Part shown: positions 1 to 9,484 of the stretch, in pieces
Layout of the letters: every line of letters starts with the position of its first letter
Position numbering within the stretch: position 1 is the stretch's first letter
Origin: Bacteroidales bacterium
GTDB lineage: Bacteria; Bacteroidota; Bacteroidia; Bacteroidales; UBA932
Assembly: GCA_017620335.1 (NCBI GenBank)
Contig: JAFZQO010000007.1
Span: forward strand, 1 to 64,000
Direction of reading: 5' to 3'
Length of the DNA: 64,000 bases
Made by a program: the position numbers and the translations under genes
The notes under the pieces: generated by a model
The model's database searches: none
Told to the model about the DNA's origin: nothing
Seen by the model: only the letters and a program-made list of their open reading frames with translations

Positions 1-726
<726 letters not shown>

Positions 727-756
727 TCAGGTTGTGTACCTTCTTCAAAATCAGCG

Positions 757-794
757 CAAATTTAACAAATTTTCGATGATTTTCCATATCTTTG
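757..794. promoter_or_regulatory. Divergent promoters of gap and surE
   Basis: Two Bacteroidota -7 boxes lie back to back: TAAATTTG on the minus strand (757-764) for gap, and TATCTTTG on the plus strand (787-794) for surE, 20 bases before its ATG. I see no convincing -33 TTG at the expected distance for either, so strength is unknown. Confidence 0.55.
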
Positions 795-814
795 TTCTAT
801 AAATCGATTTGTGG

Positions 815-1660
815 ATGAAGATTCTTGTAACGAACGACGACGGATACCGCGCGAAGGGTATAAAGACCCTTGCGAACATCATGAAAAAATACGGGGAAGT
901 GACCGTGGTGGCGCCCAAGACGCACCAGTCCGGCACCTCCATGGCCGTCACCCTGGGCTTCCGCCCCATCGCGGTCAGGGACTTCGGCGACGTGGACGGA
1001 GTGCGCTGGTACTATGTCGACGCCACTCCGGCCAGCTGCGTCAAGTTCGCCGTCGACAACATCTTCACCGACGGCAAGCCGGACCTCGTCATGAGCGGGA
1101 TCAACCACGGGGCCAACACCGCCACGGCGGCGTGTTATTCCGGCACGCTCGGAGCCGTGGAGGAGGCCTCGCTCAGCGGCATCCCCGCCATCGGCGTGTC
1201 GCTGGACAACCTCAGCCCGGACGCCGATTTCTCGGCCATAGAGGAGCTTTTCCCGGCCCTGTACAACCGCATCATGTCGTCCGGATGCTTCGAGAGGGGG
1301 ACGTTCCTGAACGTCAATTATCCGAGCCTTCCGGCCGCGGAGGTCAAGGGCGTGCGGCTCGCGCACATGGGCCGCGGCCACTGGGAGAAGGAGTTCCAGG
1401 AGTATGACCCGGAATACATCAAGCGCATGGGCATCGACCTGACCGCATACAGTATCCGCTGGGTGGATTTCGTGCCCGAGGCTGGCGAGGACCTCTATTT
1501 CATGGTCGGGACCTTCGTGGACGACCCCGACAATGTCCCCGGGGCTGACCATCACCTGGTCAAGGAAGGCTACGTCACGGTGACGGTACACAATCTTGAC
1601 AATACCGACCGCGCCCTTTCCGCGCGCTTGCGCGAGTCGGGCTTCGAGGCCGGTTTCTGA
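815..1660 (+). CDS. surE: 5'/3'-nucleotidase SurE
   Basis: Metal-dependent nucleoside monophosphate phosphatase of the SurE family, 281 residues. The start MKILVTNDDG carries the family's metal-binding NDDG loop at residues 7-10, and SGINHGAN near residue 95 is the second conserved block. The ATG at 815 is chosen over a TTG at 809 and GTG at 811 because only it gives the canonical N-terminus. It is followed one base later by lpxB, so the two are probably co-transcribed, then by an amidohydrolase gene. Such surE-lpxB pairing is common in Bacteroidales. Confidence 0.95.
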   Translation: MKILVTNDDGYRAKGIKTLANIMKKYGEVTVVAPKTHQSGTSMAVTLGFRPIAVRDFGDVDGVRWYYVDATPASCVKFAVDNIFTDGKPDLVMSGINHGANTATAACYSGTLGAVEEASLSGIPAIGVSLDNLSPDADFSAIEELFPALYNRIMSSGCFERGTFLNVNYPSLPAAEVKGVRLAHMGRGHWEKEFQEYDPEYIKRMGIDLTAYSIRWVDFVPEAGEDLYFMVGTFVDDPDNVPGADHHLVKEGYVTVTVHNLDNTDRALSARLRESGFEAGF

Positions 1661-1661
1661 C

Positions 1662-2783
1662 ATGAAATACTATATCATCGCGGGCGAGGCGTCCGGCGAC
1701 CTTCACGGGTCGAACCTGATGAAGGGGCTGTACGCCGGGGATCCGGAGGCCGAGGTGCGCTTCTGGGGCGGCGACCTTATGGCCGCGGCCGCAGCGGAAG
1801 CGGGGTCGGGGCGCGGCGCGCTCGTGCGCCATTTCCGCGAGGGTGCGGTGATGGGCATCAGCGACGTGCTCTTCAAGGCCGGGCGCCTGCTGGGCAATGT
1901 CCGGGCCTGCAAGGCCGACATCGCCGCCTGGCGCCCAGACGCCGTGATTCTCATCGACTACCCGGGATTCAATTTCAAGATAGCGCGCTTCGCGCACAAC
2001 GCCGGTTTCAGGGTCTTCTACTACATAGCGCCTAAGACCTGGGCATCCCGGGAGGGGAGGAACTGCAAACTCCGGAAGTACGTGGACAAGCTGTTCATAG
2101 TCTTCCCGTTCGAGATCCCTTTCTTCGAGAAACATGGCATTCAGTTCGTGTACAAGGGCAATCCTCTCGTCGATGCGGTTGACGGCCATGTGTTCGAGCG
2201 TCCCGTCGAAGGACCGTACATAGCGGTGTTGCCGGGCTCGAGGAAGGGAGAGATTTCCCGCATGATGCCCGTGTGCATGGAAGTGGCGGACAAGCTCGGC
2301 TGCAAGGTTGTCGTGGCCGGCGCCCCGGCGCGCGGCGAAGCCGACTATGCGCCGTACATCGCCGGCCGGCCCGACGTGGAACTGCTTTTCGGGCGAACCT
2401 ACGACATACTGAAATACGCGGACGCGGCCGTCATCAACTCCGGGACGGCATCGCTGGAGGCGGCTCTCATCGGCACTCCGCAGGTAGTCTGCTGGAGCGG
2501 CTCGAAACTGACCATATTCGTGGCCAGGCATATTTTCAGGGTGGGGGACCGCCTGGACTTCATAAGCCTGGGCAATCTCATCGTGGGCAGGGAAGCGTTC
2601 CGCGAACTGATACAGGAGGATTTCAATGTGGATGCGGTCGTGGCTGAGGTGAAGCGGCTCAGGGATGATACGGAGTACCATAACCGCATGCTTGGAGACT
2701 ATCGTGAAATACGCGGTGCATTGGGCGGCAGGGGCTCTTCCCAGGCCGTGGCCGATGCCATGATAAAAGAGTTAAGGAAATGA
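1662..2783 (+). CDS. lpxB: Lipid-A-disaccharide synthase
   Basis: GT19 glycosyltransferase that joins UDP-2,3-diacylglucosamine to lipid X to make the lipid A disaccharide at the inner face of the cytoplasmic membrane. The protein of 373 residues begins MKYYIIAGEASGDLHG, the family's GEASGD motif; a second conserved region with NSGTASLEAALIGTP lies near residue 260. The start at 1662 lies one base after the surE stop; a longer reading frame upstream would lie inside surE and is rejected. The gene ends by overlapping the next start. It shows the host makes lipopolysaccharide. Confidence 0.96.
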   Translation: MKYYIIAGEASGDLHGSNLMKGLYAGDPEAEVRFWGGDLMAAAAAEAGSGRGALVRHFREGAVMGISDVLFKAGRLLGNVRACKADIAAWRPDAVILIDYPGFNFKIARFAHNAGFRVFYYIAPKTWASREGRNCKLRKYVDKLFIVFPFEIPFFEKHGIQFVYKGNPLVDAVDGHVFERPVEGPYIAVLPGSRKGEISRMMPVCMEVADKLGCKVVVAGAPARGEADYAPYIAGRPDVELLFGRTYDILKYADAAVINSGTASLEAALIGTPQVVCWSGSKLTIFVARHIFRVGDRLDFISLGNLIVGREAFRELIQEDFNVDAVVAEVKRLRDDTEYHNRMLGDYREIRGALGGRGSSQAVADAMIKELRK

Positions 2784-3706
2784 CGGTCAAGGATTTGGAT
2801 TTCAAGGTCATAGACGCGCACAGCCACCTTTGGTTGCGCCAGGACGCCCTCGTGGACGGCAAGCCCGTTTTCTCGCTGCGGAACGGAAGGGCCATTTTCT
2901 TCGGCGACGAGGTGCAGATGCTGCCGCCGTTCATCGTGGACAGCCGCAACACCGCGGACGTGTTCCTGTCCAACATGGACTACGCCCGGGTGTCAGGGGC
3001 AGTGGTGGTCCAGGAGTTCATTGACGGTATCCAGAACGAATACCTGGCCGGGGTCAGGAGGGGCTGGCCGGACCGTTTCAGGGTTTGCGCCATGTGCGAC
3101 TTCACCAGACCCGGTTTCCTGGAGGATGCGCTCTGCCTGGTTTCATGCAGGGCTTTCGACGGGATCGCCATCCCGGGCCACAGGCTCTCCAGGCCGCTGA
3201 ACGACCCTGAGATGATGTCGATGTACGCCCGGATGGAGCGCTTCGGGATGTTCCTTTCGCTCTGCCTTCACGAGGACAACCACCAGCTCCCCGAGGTTGA
3301 GGAGATTGTCGCTTCCTTCCCGGGACTGAAGATAGCCGTAGGCCATTTCGGGATGGTCACCACTCCCGGCTGGATGGAGCAGGTCCGTCTCGCGCGGCAT
3401 CCCAACGTATATGTAGAGTCCGGCGGCATCACATGGCTGTTCAACGATGAGTTCTATCCTTTCGACGGGGCTGTCAGGGCCATCCGCCAGGCCGCGGACG
3501 AGGTCGGTATCGAGAAACTTATGTGGGGTTCGGACTATCCCCGCACCATCACGGCCATCACCTACCGCATGTCCTACGACTTCATCCTGAAGTCAGACCT
3601 GCTGACGCACGATGAGAAGCGTCTCTTCCTCGGCGACAACGCCCGCCGCTTCTACGGCTTCGACAACCTCATCGACCTTCCCTATATCCGCAACATGTCG
3701 GAATGA
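2780..3706 (+). CDS. Amidohydrolase-family metal-dependent hydrolase
   Basis: A TIM-barrel hydrolase of the amidohydrolase-2 type (308 residues). Seen in the sequence: DAHSHLW near residue 12 (the first metal-binding HxH-type motif), conserved histidines around KIAVGHFG, and GSDYPRT near residue 250, the usual final metal-binding aspartate. The ATG overlaps the lpxB stop by four bases, so it is translationally coupled to surE-lpxB. The substrate cannot be told from sequence; related enzymes act on cyclic amides, lactones or carboxylated aromatics. No signal peptide, so cytoplasmic. Confidence 0.82.
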   Translation: MTVKDLDFKVIDAHSHLWLRQDALVDGKPVFSLRNGRAIFFGDEVQMLPPFIVDSRNTADVFLSNMDYARVSGAVVVQEFIDGIQNEYLAGVRRGWPDRFRVCAMCDFTRPGFLEDALCLVSCRAFDGIAIPGHRLSRPLNDPEMMSMYARMERFGMFLSLCLHEDNHQLPEVEEIVASFPGLKIAVGHFGMVTTPGWMEQVRLARHPNVYVESGGITWLFNDEFYPFDGAVRAIRQAADEVGIEKLMWGSDYPRTITAITYRMSYDFILKSDLLTHDEKRLFLGDNARRFYGFDNLIDLPYIRNMSE

Positions 3707-3731
3707 TGGGGCCGCAGGGCTTAGCGGCCTC

Positions 3732-4529
3732 CTACCTCCTGATGCTGAGGTCGACGGGCTCGGGCATGCCGTAGATCAGGGCGCGGTCGGTGAACTGCCA
3801 GTACGTCCAGCCCCCGTGGATGGGGGAGTCCACGCCGTAGTGGGCTATCCAGATAGTGTAATTGTCCTTGATCTCGTCGCAGAGTATGTCCCTGGCGAAG
3901 GAGTCAGGGGTATAGACTATGGGCTTGCGGCCGTAGTGTTTCTCAACCTCTTTAAGCCATTGCAAGGCCCTTTCATTCAGAAGTTTATATGTGCAGCCGC
4001 GATGGATGGTCTCAAGGTCCAGGACGGGCGGTAGGTCGTCGTGGCGGAGCTGGCCGACCGTGGCGATGAAGTGGCGGGCCTGGACTGCGCCGTCGCGCGA
4101 GGTGCGGAAGAAATGGTAGGCTCCGCGCTGGATGTCCCTTTCGCCGGCTTCGGCCCAGTATGTCTTGAACTTCGGGTCGCGCATCGACACTCCCTCCGTA
4201 GCCTTTATGAAGACGAATTTCACGGGATAGACCTTCCGAGCTTTCTCCAGGTCGCGGACCGTCCTGCCGGCCCGGTCGACCATGACGCGGAGGGAGTCCC
4301 AGAGGACGGGACCTTCGTTGTTGTGGGAGATGTCTATGCCTAGGGCCTGGAACTGCACCGGGGGGAGGGCGGCGCCGGTGTCGCCGGCGGGCCGGGCGTG
4401 CCGCAGTAGCGGCAGCCCGACCGCCAGGGCGAGCAGCAGCGCCGCCGCAACCGCCGCTGCGGGCGGCACCTTGAGTTTCCGCTTCCGCACCCGCCGTTTC
4501 TTCCGTGTATCCTTTTTGTTTTGAGCCAT
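3732..4529 (-). CDS. GH25 lysozyme-like muramidase, membrane anchored
   Basis: Peptidoglycan hydrolase of glycoside hydrolase family 25, 265 residues. A very basic cytoplasmic start (KKDTRKKRRVRKRK) precedes one hydrophobic segment near residues 24-42, then the catalytic barrel starts with the family hallmark GIDISHNN (nucleophile-side Asp). FIKATEGVSMRD, YHFFR and PPVLDLE, with the general-acid Asp-x-Glu, follow in order. The start at 4529 (MAQNKK) is preferred to an upstream GTG at 4589 because it directly precedes the basic anchor. Bacteroidales often carry such chromosomal GH25 enzymes; a phage origin is not needed. Confidence 0.87.
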   Translation of the reverse strand: MAQNKKDTRKKRRVRKRKLKVPPAAAVAAALLLALAVGLPLLRHARPAGDTGAALPPVQFQALGIDISHNNEGPVLWDSLRVMVDRAGRTVRDLEKARKVYPVKFVFIKATEGVSMRDPKFKTYWAEAGERDIQRGAYHFFRTSRDGAVQARHFIATVGQLRHDDLPPVLDLETIHRGCTYKLLNERALQWLKEVEKHYGRKPIVYTPDSFARDILCDEIKDNYTIWIAHYGVDSPIHGGWTYWQFTDRALIYGMPEPVDLSIRR

Positions 4530-4615
4530 GTCTAAAATCTCCCGGCAAAGATACGCATTTCGATAATTATTGTTAAATTTGTTGGACACGACAAATCTTA
4601 ATTCATTATAGCCTT

Positions 4616-5830
4616 ATGAAGAGAATCATCATCGCCGCCATCGCGCTCGCTTTCGGAGCGACCCTGGCATTTGCGCAGCCGCAGCGTCCTCCGCAGCAGC
4701 AGCCGGCGCCCGCAGCTCCCTCCCTTACGTTCACCACTGTCAAGGAGCTCCCCATCACCTCGGTCAAGAACCAGGCCAGCAGCGGTACCTGCTGGGCCTA
4801 CTCCACGATCAGCTTCCTGGAGTCCGAGGCCATCCGTATCAACAATATCAAGGACCCGGCCAAGTATCCGGATTTCTCCGTGTTCTTCGTAGTAAGCCAC
4901 TCCTATGCAGAAAGGGCTGACAAGTTCGTCCGTCTGGACGGCAACCTCACCTTCGGAGCAGGCAGCGAGGCCGACGACGTCCTCCATGTAGTGCGCGACC
5001 ACGGCATCGTCCCTCTCAAGGAGATGACCGGCATGAACTACGGCACCGAGCTCCCGGCCCAGTCCGAGCTCGACGCTGTCCTCAAGGCCTATGTCCAGGC
5101 CGTCGCCAAGGTTCCGAACAGGACCCTTACCACCGCTTGGAAGAACGGCTTCCAGGGCATCCTCGACGCCTATCTCGGCAAGTATCCTGAGACCTTCGTC
5201 GTCGACGGCAAACAGTACACCCCTGCTTCCTACCGTGACGCCCTCAAGATCAATCCTGACGACTATGTGACCATCACTTCCTTCACGCACCATCCGTTCT
5301 ACACCAAGTTCGCCATCGAGGTGTGCGACAACTGGCGCTGGGACGAGGCCTACAACGTGCCGATCGACGAGTTCATGCAGGTTCTCGACTATGCCATCGA
5401 CCACGGTTACACCGCCGCATGGGGCACTGATGTCAGCGAGACCGGCTTCAACCGCCAGGGCCTCGGCCTCCTCCTCGACAGCGCGGCCGCTGCCGCCCCT
5501 GGCTCCGACCAGGAGCGCTGGGTAGGCGGTGGCAACCAGCCGCAGGCTATTCCCGCCAGCCAGAAGGAAATCGTCCCCACCCAGGAGTACCGCCAGGACG
5601 AGTTTGACAAGAAGAGCACCACCGACGACCACGGAATGCACATCTACGGCACCGCCAAGGACCAGTACGGCCGCAAGTTCTATCTTGTGAAGAACTCCTG
5701 GGGCGAGACCGGCGCCTACAAGGGCATCTGGTACGCCTCCGAGGCATTCGTGGCCGGCAAGAGCATCGACCTCGTCGTCCATAAGGACGCCGTCCCCGCC
5801 GCCATCAAGGCCAAGCTCGGCATCAAGTAA
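4616..5830 (+). CDS. Secreted papain-fold (C1-type) peptidase, aminopeptidase C-like
   Basis: Cysteine peptidase of 404 residues. A signal peptide (about residues 1-20, ending AFA before QPQRPP) exports it. The region KNQASSGTCWAYSTISFLES near residue 58 carries the papain-type Gln and catalytic Cys (GTCWAY). Near the end, DDHGMHIYGTAKD supplies the His and YLVKNSWG the Asn. This matches the bleomycin-hydrolase/PepC-like branch found in Bacteroidales, but here exported rather than cytoplasmic. Its stop codon overlaps the pssA start by one base. Confidence 0.87.
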   Translation: MKRIIIAAIALAFGATLAFAQPQRPPQQQPAPAAPSLTFTTVKELPITSVKNQASSGTCWAYSTISFLESEAIRINNIKDPAKYPDFSVFFVVSHSYAERADKFVRLDGNLTFGAGSEADDVLHVVRDHGIVPLKEMTGMNYGTELPAQSELDAVLKAYVQAVAKVPNRTLTTAWKNGFQGILDAYLGKYPETFVVDGKQYTPASYRDALKINPDDYVTITSFTHHPFYTKFAIEVCDNWRWDEAYNVPIDEFMQVLDYAIDHGYTAAWGTDVSETGFNRQGLGLLLDSAAAAAPGSDQERWVGGGNQPQAIPASQKEIVPTQEYRQDEFDKKSTTDDHGMHIYGTAKDQYGRKFYLVKNSWGETGAYKGIWYASEAFVAGKSIDLVVHKDAVPAAIKAKLGIK

Positions 5831-6534
5831 TGGCTTTGCGCAAGGCAATACCGAACAGCATCACCTCCATGAACCTCCTCTGCGGGGTCATGGGGGTGAT
5901 ATTCACTTTCAATGACCGTCCGGACGTCGCCTTCTGCATGATGCTGGCCGCGGCCGTCTTCGATTTCCTCGACGGTCTGGCAGCACGCGCGCTTGACGCC
6001 TATTCAGACATTGGGAAGGAGCTCGACTCGCTCAGTGACATCGTCAGTTTCGGCGTCCTTCCCGCCTTGATGCTGCACCGTACCATGGCGGGCCTGTCCG
6101 GGGCCGGCATATTCTGCTGCCTGCCGCTGGTCCTCGCCGTATTCTCTGCGCTGAGGCTTGCTAAATTCAACATCGACGAACGTCAGCACTCCGGTTTCCT
6201 CGGCCTTCCCACCCCGGCGTCCGCGATGATCTGCGGCTCGCTGTGCTGCTTCGTCTTCATGGAACCCTCTTCCGCGCCCGCGAGGTGGTGCGCCACCGTC
6301 TGGGTGCTCCCGCTCCTGGCCTGCGTGCTTTCCACGCTTCTCATCTGCGAGATCCCCATGTTCGCCATGAAGTTCGGGAAGGGGATGGAAGCGGACAGGC
6401 GCACGCGCGCCAGGCGCATCGCCTTCCTGGCGGTCGCGCTGGCCGGCGCAGTGCTCACCGCCATCCTAGGCCTCCACTGGTCGCTGGCGGTGCTTATTGC
6501 CTTCCTCGGCTATATCGTAGTGAATCTTATCTGA
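5830..6534 (+). CDS. pssA: CDP-diacylglycerol-serine O-phosphatidyltransferase
   Basis: Integral membrane enzyme that makes phosphatidylserine, the precursor of phosphatidylethanolamine. The CDP-alcohol phosphotransferase signature D-x2-DG-x2-AR-x8-G-x3-D-x3-D is read directly as DFLDGLAARAL...GKELDSLSD near residues 45-70. Several hydrophobic segments follow over 234 residues, consistent with six or more membrane spans. The start overlaps the preceding stop (TAATG). Convergent with the antiporter gene, whose end overlaps it by eight bases. Confidence 0.94.
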   Translation: MALRKAIPNSITSMNLLCGVMGVIFTFNDRPDVAFCMMLAAAVFDFLDGLAARALDAYSDIGKELDSLSDIVSFGVLPALMLHRTMAGLSGAGIFCCLPLVLAVFSALRLAKFNIDERQHSGFLGLPTPASAMICGSLCCFVFMEPSSAPARWCATVWVLPLLACVLSTLLICEIPMFAMKFGKGMEADRRTRARRIAFLAVALAGAVLTAILGLHWSLAVLIAFLGYIVVNLI

Positions 6535-8794
6535 AGAATCCGCAGGAATCCCTTTCCCCCGCGATCCATACCGAATCACCGGCCCTGAAGCGGAAATCCG
6601 CCCTGGGGTTGGTGATGAATTCGTTGTCGCGCAGGACGCTCAGAACCATGCATCCGCTCTCGCGCATCGAAAGGTCCTTGAGCGCCTTGTCGTACATATA
6701 CGACTTCTCCGTGACGGGGATTACCTCCACGGTGAAGTCCTGGTCGTCCCCGGAAGCGTCCAGGTGTATGGAACGGGAATCCATCACCTCGTGTTCCATC
6801 ATCTTCGCGAAATCGGCGATCTGCGAGCTTGTGCCCACGGCCAGGATACGGTCGTAGGGGAAAATGTGCTCGTCCCCGTTGGGGATGAGGATGGAGCGCG
6901 AGCCGCGTACGATCTTCACGATGTTCACCCCCGTGGTGCTCCGGAAGGGGATGTCGCGCAGCTTGTCGCCGATGTACTCGGAATCAGGGGAGATGTAGAA
7001 CGAGTCGATGTGGACGTCGTATCCTGACAGCTTCTCGCGGATGGTGGTGGTGACGGGGGCCTTGCGGCGGTTTTCCATCTCACGCGCGTTGAGGTTGGAG
7101 ATGAAACGGTCCTCGAGGCCGGAGAGCTTGATGTAGCGCGGCAGGATGCGCAGCACGGCCAGGGTGGCGGCCACGATCAGCAGCACTGCCCACCACGAGA
7201 GGTCGAACTTGCTGGAAATGAAAACCAGTATGAAGGCGGCCGCGAGCAGCAGCCTGAAGACCATAAGGGAGAGGATGGGCCATTTGTTGCTGTCCTTCTC
7301 CTGGAGTAGCTTGTGGACATGCCCCTGGAGGGAGCCCCGCTGGACCGAAAGGCCGTATAGGAAGGGGGCCATGACCACCAGGGTCACCACGACGCCGGTC
7401 CATTTGACGAGCGCGGGATGCAGGCCGTGCATCAGCTTGTCGAGCAGGTTCTCCAGGAAGGTGTGCGATCCTATCAGTATGGCTATCAGCACGATGCTGT
7501 AGAGGGCTATGCGCGTGACATAGGCCGTGAGGAACTTCTTCCATTCACCCTTCTCGGCGGAGGAGCCGTTGTGGCCCTCGTCGTCGGAGGCGTTGATGCG
7601 GGCCAGGAGCTTCGCTGGGAGCTTGCGGTGCAGCCACAGGCTGGCGGGGTCTGCGGCCTTGATCATGAAGGGCGTGATGAAGGTCGTGAGCACTGAGACG
7701 GCGATGATGACGGGGTAGATGAATCCGCGCATCACGCCGAGGGAGACTCCGAGGCTGGCGAGGATGAAGCCGAATTCGCCGAGCTGCGCGAGGCTGAATC
7801 CGGTATGAACCGCGGTGTCGAGGCTCTTGCCGGCGAGCAGCGCACCGATGGTGATGAAGGTCATGATGCCGCCAACGGCAAGGAGGGCGATGACGAGTAT
7901 GGTCCCCCAGTGCTGACCTATTACCGCCGGGTCTATCATCATGCCCACTGACACGAAGAAGATGGCTCCGAAGAGGTCCTTGATGCCCGAGACGAGATGT
8001 TCGATATGCTCTCCCTCAATCGTTTCGGCAAGTATGGAACCCATGACGAACGCTCCGAGGGCTGAGGAGAAGCCCACCGCTGTGGCGAGCGTGACCATGC
8101 CGAAGCAGAGGCCGATCGAGATGATGAGGAGGATCTCGTCGTTGACATACTTGCGGGCCTTCTTGAGCAGCGAGGGGATCACGTAAATGCCCACGAGGAA
8201 CCACAGGATGATGAAGAACGCCAGCTTGGCCAGGTTCCATACCATTTCGCTCCCGGAGAACTTGTTGGAGACGGCGAGCGTGGAGAGCAGGACCATGAGC
8301 ACGACGGCGATCAGGTCCTGTACGATGAGACTGCCGAAGACCAGCGGGGCATAGGGTTTCTTCTTGAGCCCCAGGTCGTTGAAGGCCTTGATGATGACGC
8401 TGGACGAGGACATGGACATCATTCCGCCCAGGAAGAGGCTCTCCATGGTGGACCAGCCCAGCACCGAGCCTATTGTCAGGCCGACCATGAACATTCCTAT
8501 GCAGTTGGTCCCGGCGGTAATGAGCGCGCTGCTGCCTACCTTCAGGAGTTTTTTGAAGCTGAACTCGAGTCCGAGGGCGAAAAGCAGGAAAATGATGCCG
8601 ATCTCGGACCACTGCTCCACGGACTCCACGCTGGAGATGGCGGGCAGAAGGCCAAGATGGGGACTCACGAGGAAACCCGCGATGATGTATCCGAGGATGG
8701 GGGGCTGCTTGAGTGCCCTGGATATGACGGTAAAGATGCCGGCGGCTATCAGTATGACCGCAAGATCGGCAACCAGGTTGAGTTCAGATCCCAT
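6527..8794 (-). CDS. Cation:proton antiporter (CPA2/KefB-like) with C-terminal RCK_C regions
   Basis: Monovalent cation/proton exchanger in the inner membrane, 755 residues. The first 380 residues are a run of hydrophobic segments typical of the Na+/H+ exchanger fold (GFLVSPHLGLLP, SSSSVIIKAFNDLG, LGAFVMGSILAET). A second group of about four hydrophobic segments (roughly residues 420-545) is unusual for plain KefB. The C-terminus holds two TrkA-C-like (RCK_C) segments near 605-660 and 690-750 (IPVTEKSYMYDK, RAGDSVWIAGERDS). Start taken at ATG 8794 rather than GTG 8803. Substrate ion is inferred only. Confidence 0.88.
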   Translation of the reverse strand: MGSELNLVADLAVILIAAGIFTVISRALKQPPILGYIIAGFLVSPHLGLLPAISSVESVEQWSEIGIIFLLFALGLEFSFKKLLKVGSSALITAGTNCIGMFMVGLTIGSVLGWSTMESLFLGGMMSMSSSSVIIKAFNDLGLKKKPYAPLVFGSLIVQDLIAVVLMVLLSTLAVSNKFSGSEMVWNLAKLAFFIILWFLVGIYVIPSLLKKARKYVNDEILLIISIGLCFGMVTLATAVGFSSALGAFVMGSILAETIEGEHIEHLVSGIKDLFGAIFFVSVGMMIDPAVIGQHWGTILVIALLAVGGIMTFITIGALLAGKSLDTAVHTGFSLAQLGEFGFILASLGVSLGVMRGFIYPVIIAVSVLTTFITPFMIKAADPASLWLHRKLPAKLLARINASDDEGHNGSSAEKGEWKKFLTAYVTRIALYSIVLIAILIGSHTFLENLLDKLMHGLHPALVKWTGVVVTLVVMAPFLYGLSVQRGSLQGHVHKLLQEKDSNKWPILSLMVFRLLLAAAFILVFISSKFDLSWWAVLLIVAATLAVLRILPRYIKLSGLEDRFISNLNAREMENRRKAPVTTTIREKLSGYDVHIDSFYISPDSEYIGDKLRDIPFRSTTGVNIVKIVRGSRSILIPNGDEHIFPYDRILAVGTSSQIADFAKMMEHEVMDSRSIHLDASGDDQDFTVEVIPVTEKSYMYDKALKDLSMRESGCMVLSVLRDNEFITNPRADFRFRAGDSVWIAGERDSCGFFR

Positions 8795-8838
8795 AACGGG
8801 CACAAATTTACGAAATAAATCCTTATCTTAGCGTGCAG

Positions 8839-9474
8839 ATGGAAGGACAAAAGGTCATATTGTACATACACGGAATGGGCGGGGGAGCGGACAGCCGCAT
8901 CCCATCCATACTCTCGGAATGCCTGCCTTCCTCGTTGAGGGTGGTCGTGAGGACATACGACTTCGACCCCGAAGTGGCATCAGGACAGATTTCATCGTGG
9001 ATAGAGGAACTCCGGCCGGCGGTGCTGGCGGGGGAGTCCCTCGGGTCGGTCCATGCGATGGAGATGCGCAGCCGGTACGGCTTGCCGACCGTTCTCGTGT
9101 CGCCTGCGCTGAATGCGCCGGCGGTGTTCCGTCTCTGGGCCCCGCTCACCCTGGTCCCGGGAGTGGGCGCGCTTCTGGGCGTCATCTACAAACCCCGTCC
9201 CGGCGACCGTCAGAAACTGGAATTCCGTTTCCGTACCCTTCGCAAATGGCGTCCTGTAAGATATTGTTCCTCAGATGCTTGTCTTTTCGCATTCTTCGGG
9301 AAGCACGACCATTATCGCCGCAGCGGAGTCGTGTCGCTGCGCGCTTGGCGCAAGCGCTTCGGCGAGGGTACGTATGCCATCTACGACGGCTCCCACTTCA
9401 TGGAGGAGCAATACGTCAGGACCCTTCTGGCAGACCACCTGAGGGGTCTGGCAGAAGGGTCCTGCGAAGGGTAG
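8839..9474 (+). CDS. Small alpha/beta-hydrolase, esterase-like
   Basis: Putative cytoplasmic alpha/beta-hydrolase of 211 residues. VILYIHGMGGGADS at the start is the strand-loop with the oxyanion-hole region, LAGESLGSVHAMEM near residue 65 is the nucleophile elbow (GESLG), and YDGSHFMEEQ near 180 supplies a candidate catalytic histidine. This resembles the YqiA-type esterases. The ATG at 8839 is preferred to the GTG at 8833. Oddly, the last coding 45 bases form a 17-bp hairpin (see 9419-9462). Function beyond hydrolase fold is not known. Confidence 0.75.
   Translation: MEGQKVILYIHGMGGGADSRIPSILSECLPSSLRVVVRTYDFDPEVASGQISSWIEELRPAVLAGESLGSVHAMEMRSRYGLPTVLVSPALNAPAVFRLWAPLTLVPGVGALLGVIYKPRPGDRQKLEFRFRTLRKWRPVRYCSSDACLFAFFGKHDHYRRSGVVSLRAWRKRFGEGTYAIYDGSHFMEEQYVRTLLADHLRGLAEGSCEG
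9419..9462. repeat. Long imperfect hairpin inside the 3' coding end of the hydrolase gene
   Basis: Arms 9419-9436 and 9445-9462 pair at 17 of 18 positions with a single G.G mismatch (9430/9451) and an eight-base loop. It lies in the last codons of the plus-strand gene and just beyond the convergent barrel gene, so it may act as an RNA end or be a repeat captured as coding sequence. Confidence 0.7.
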
Positions 9475-9484
9475 GCCAAGTGTC

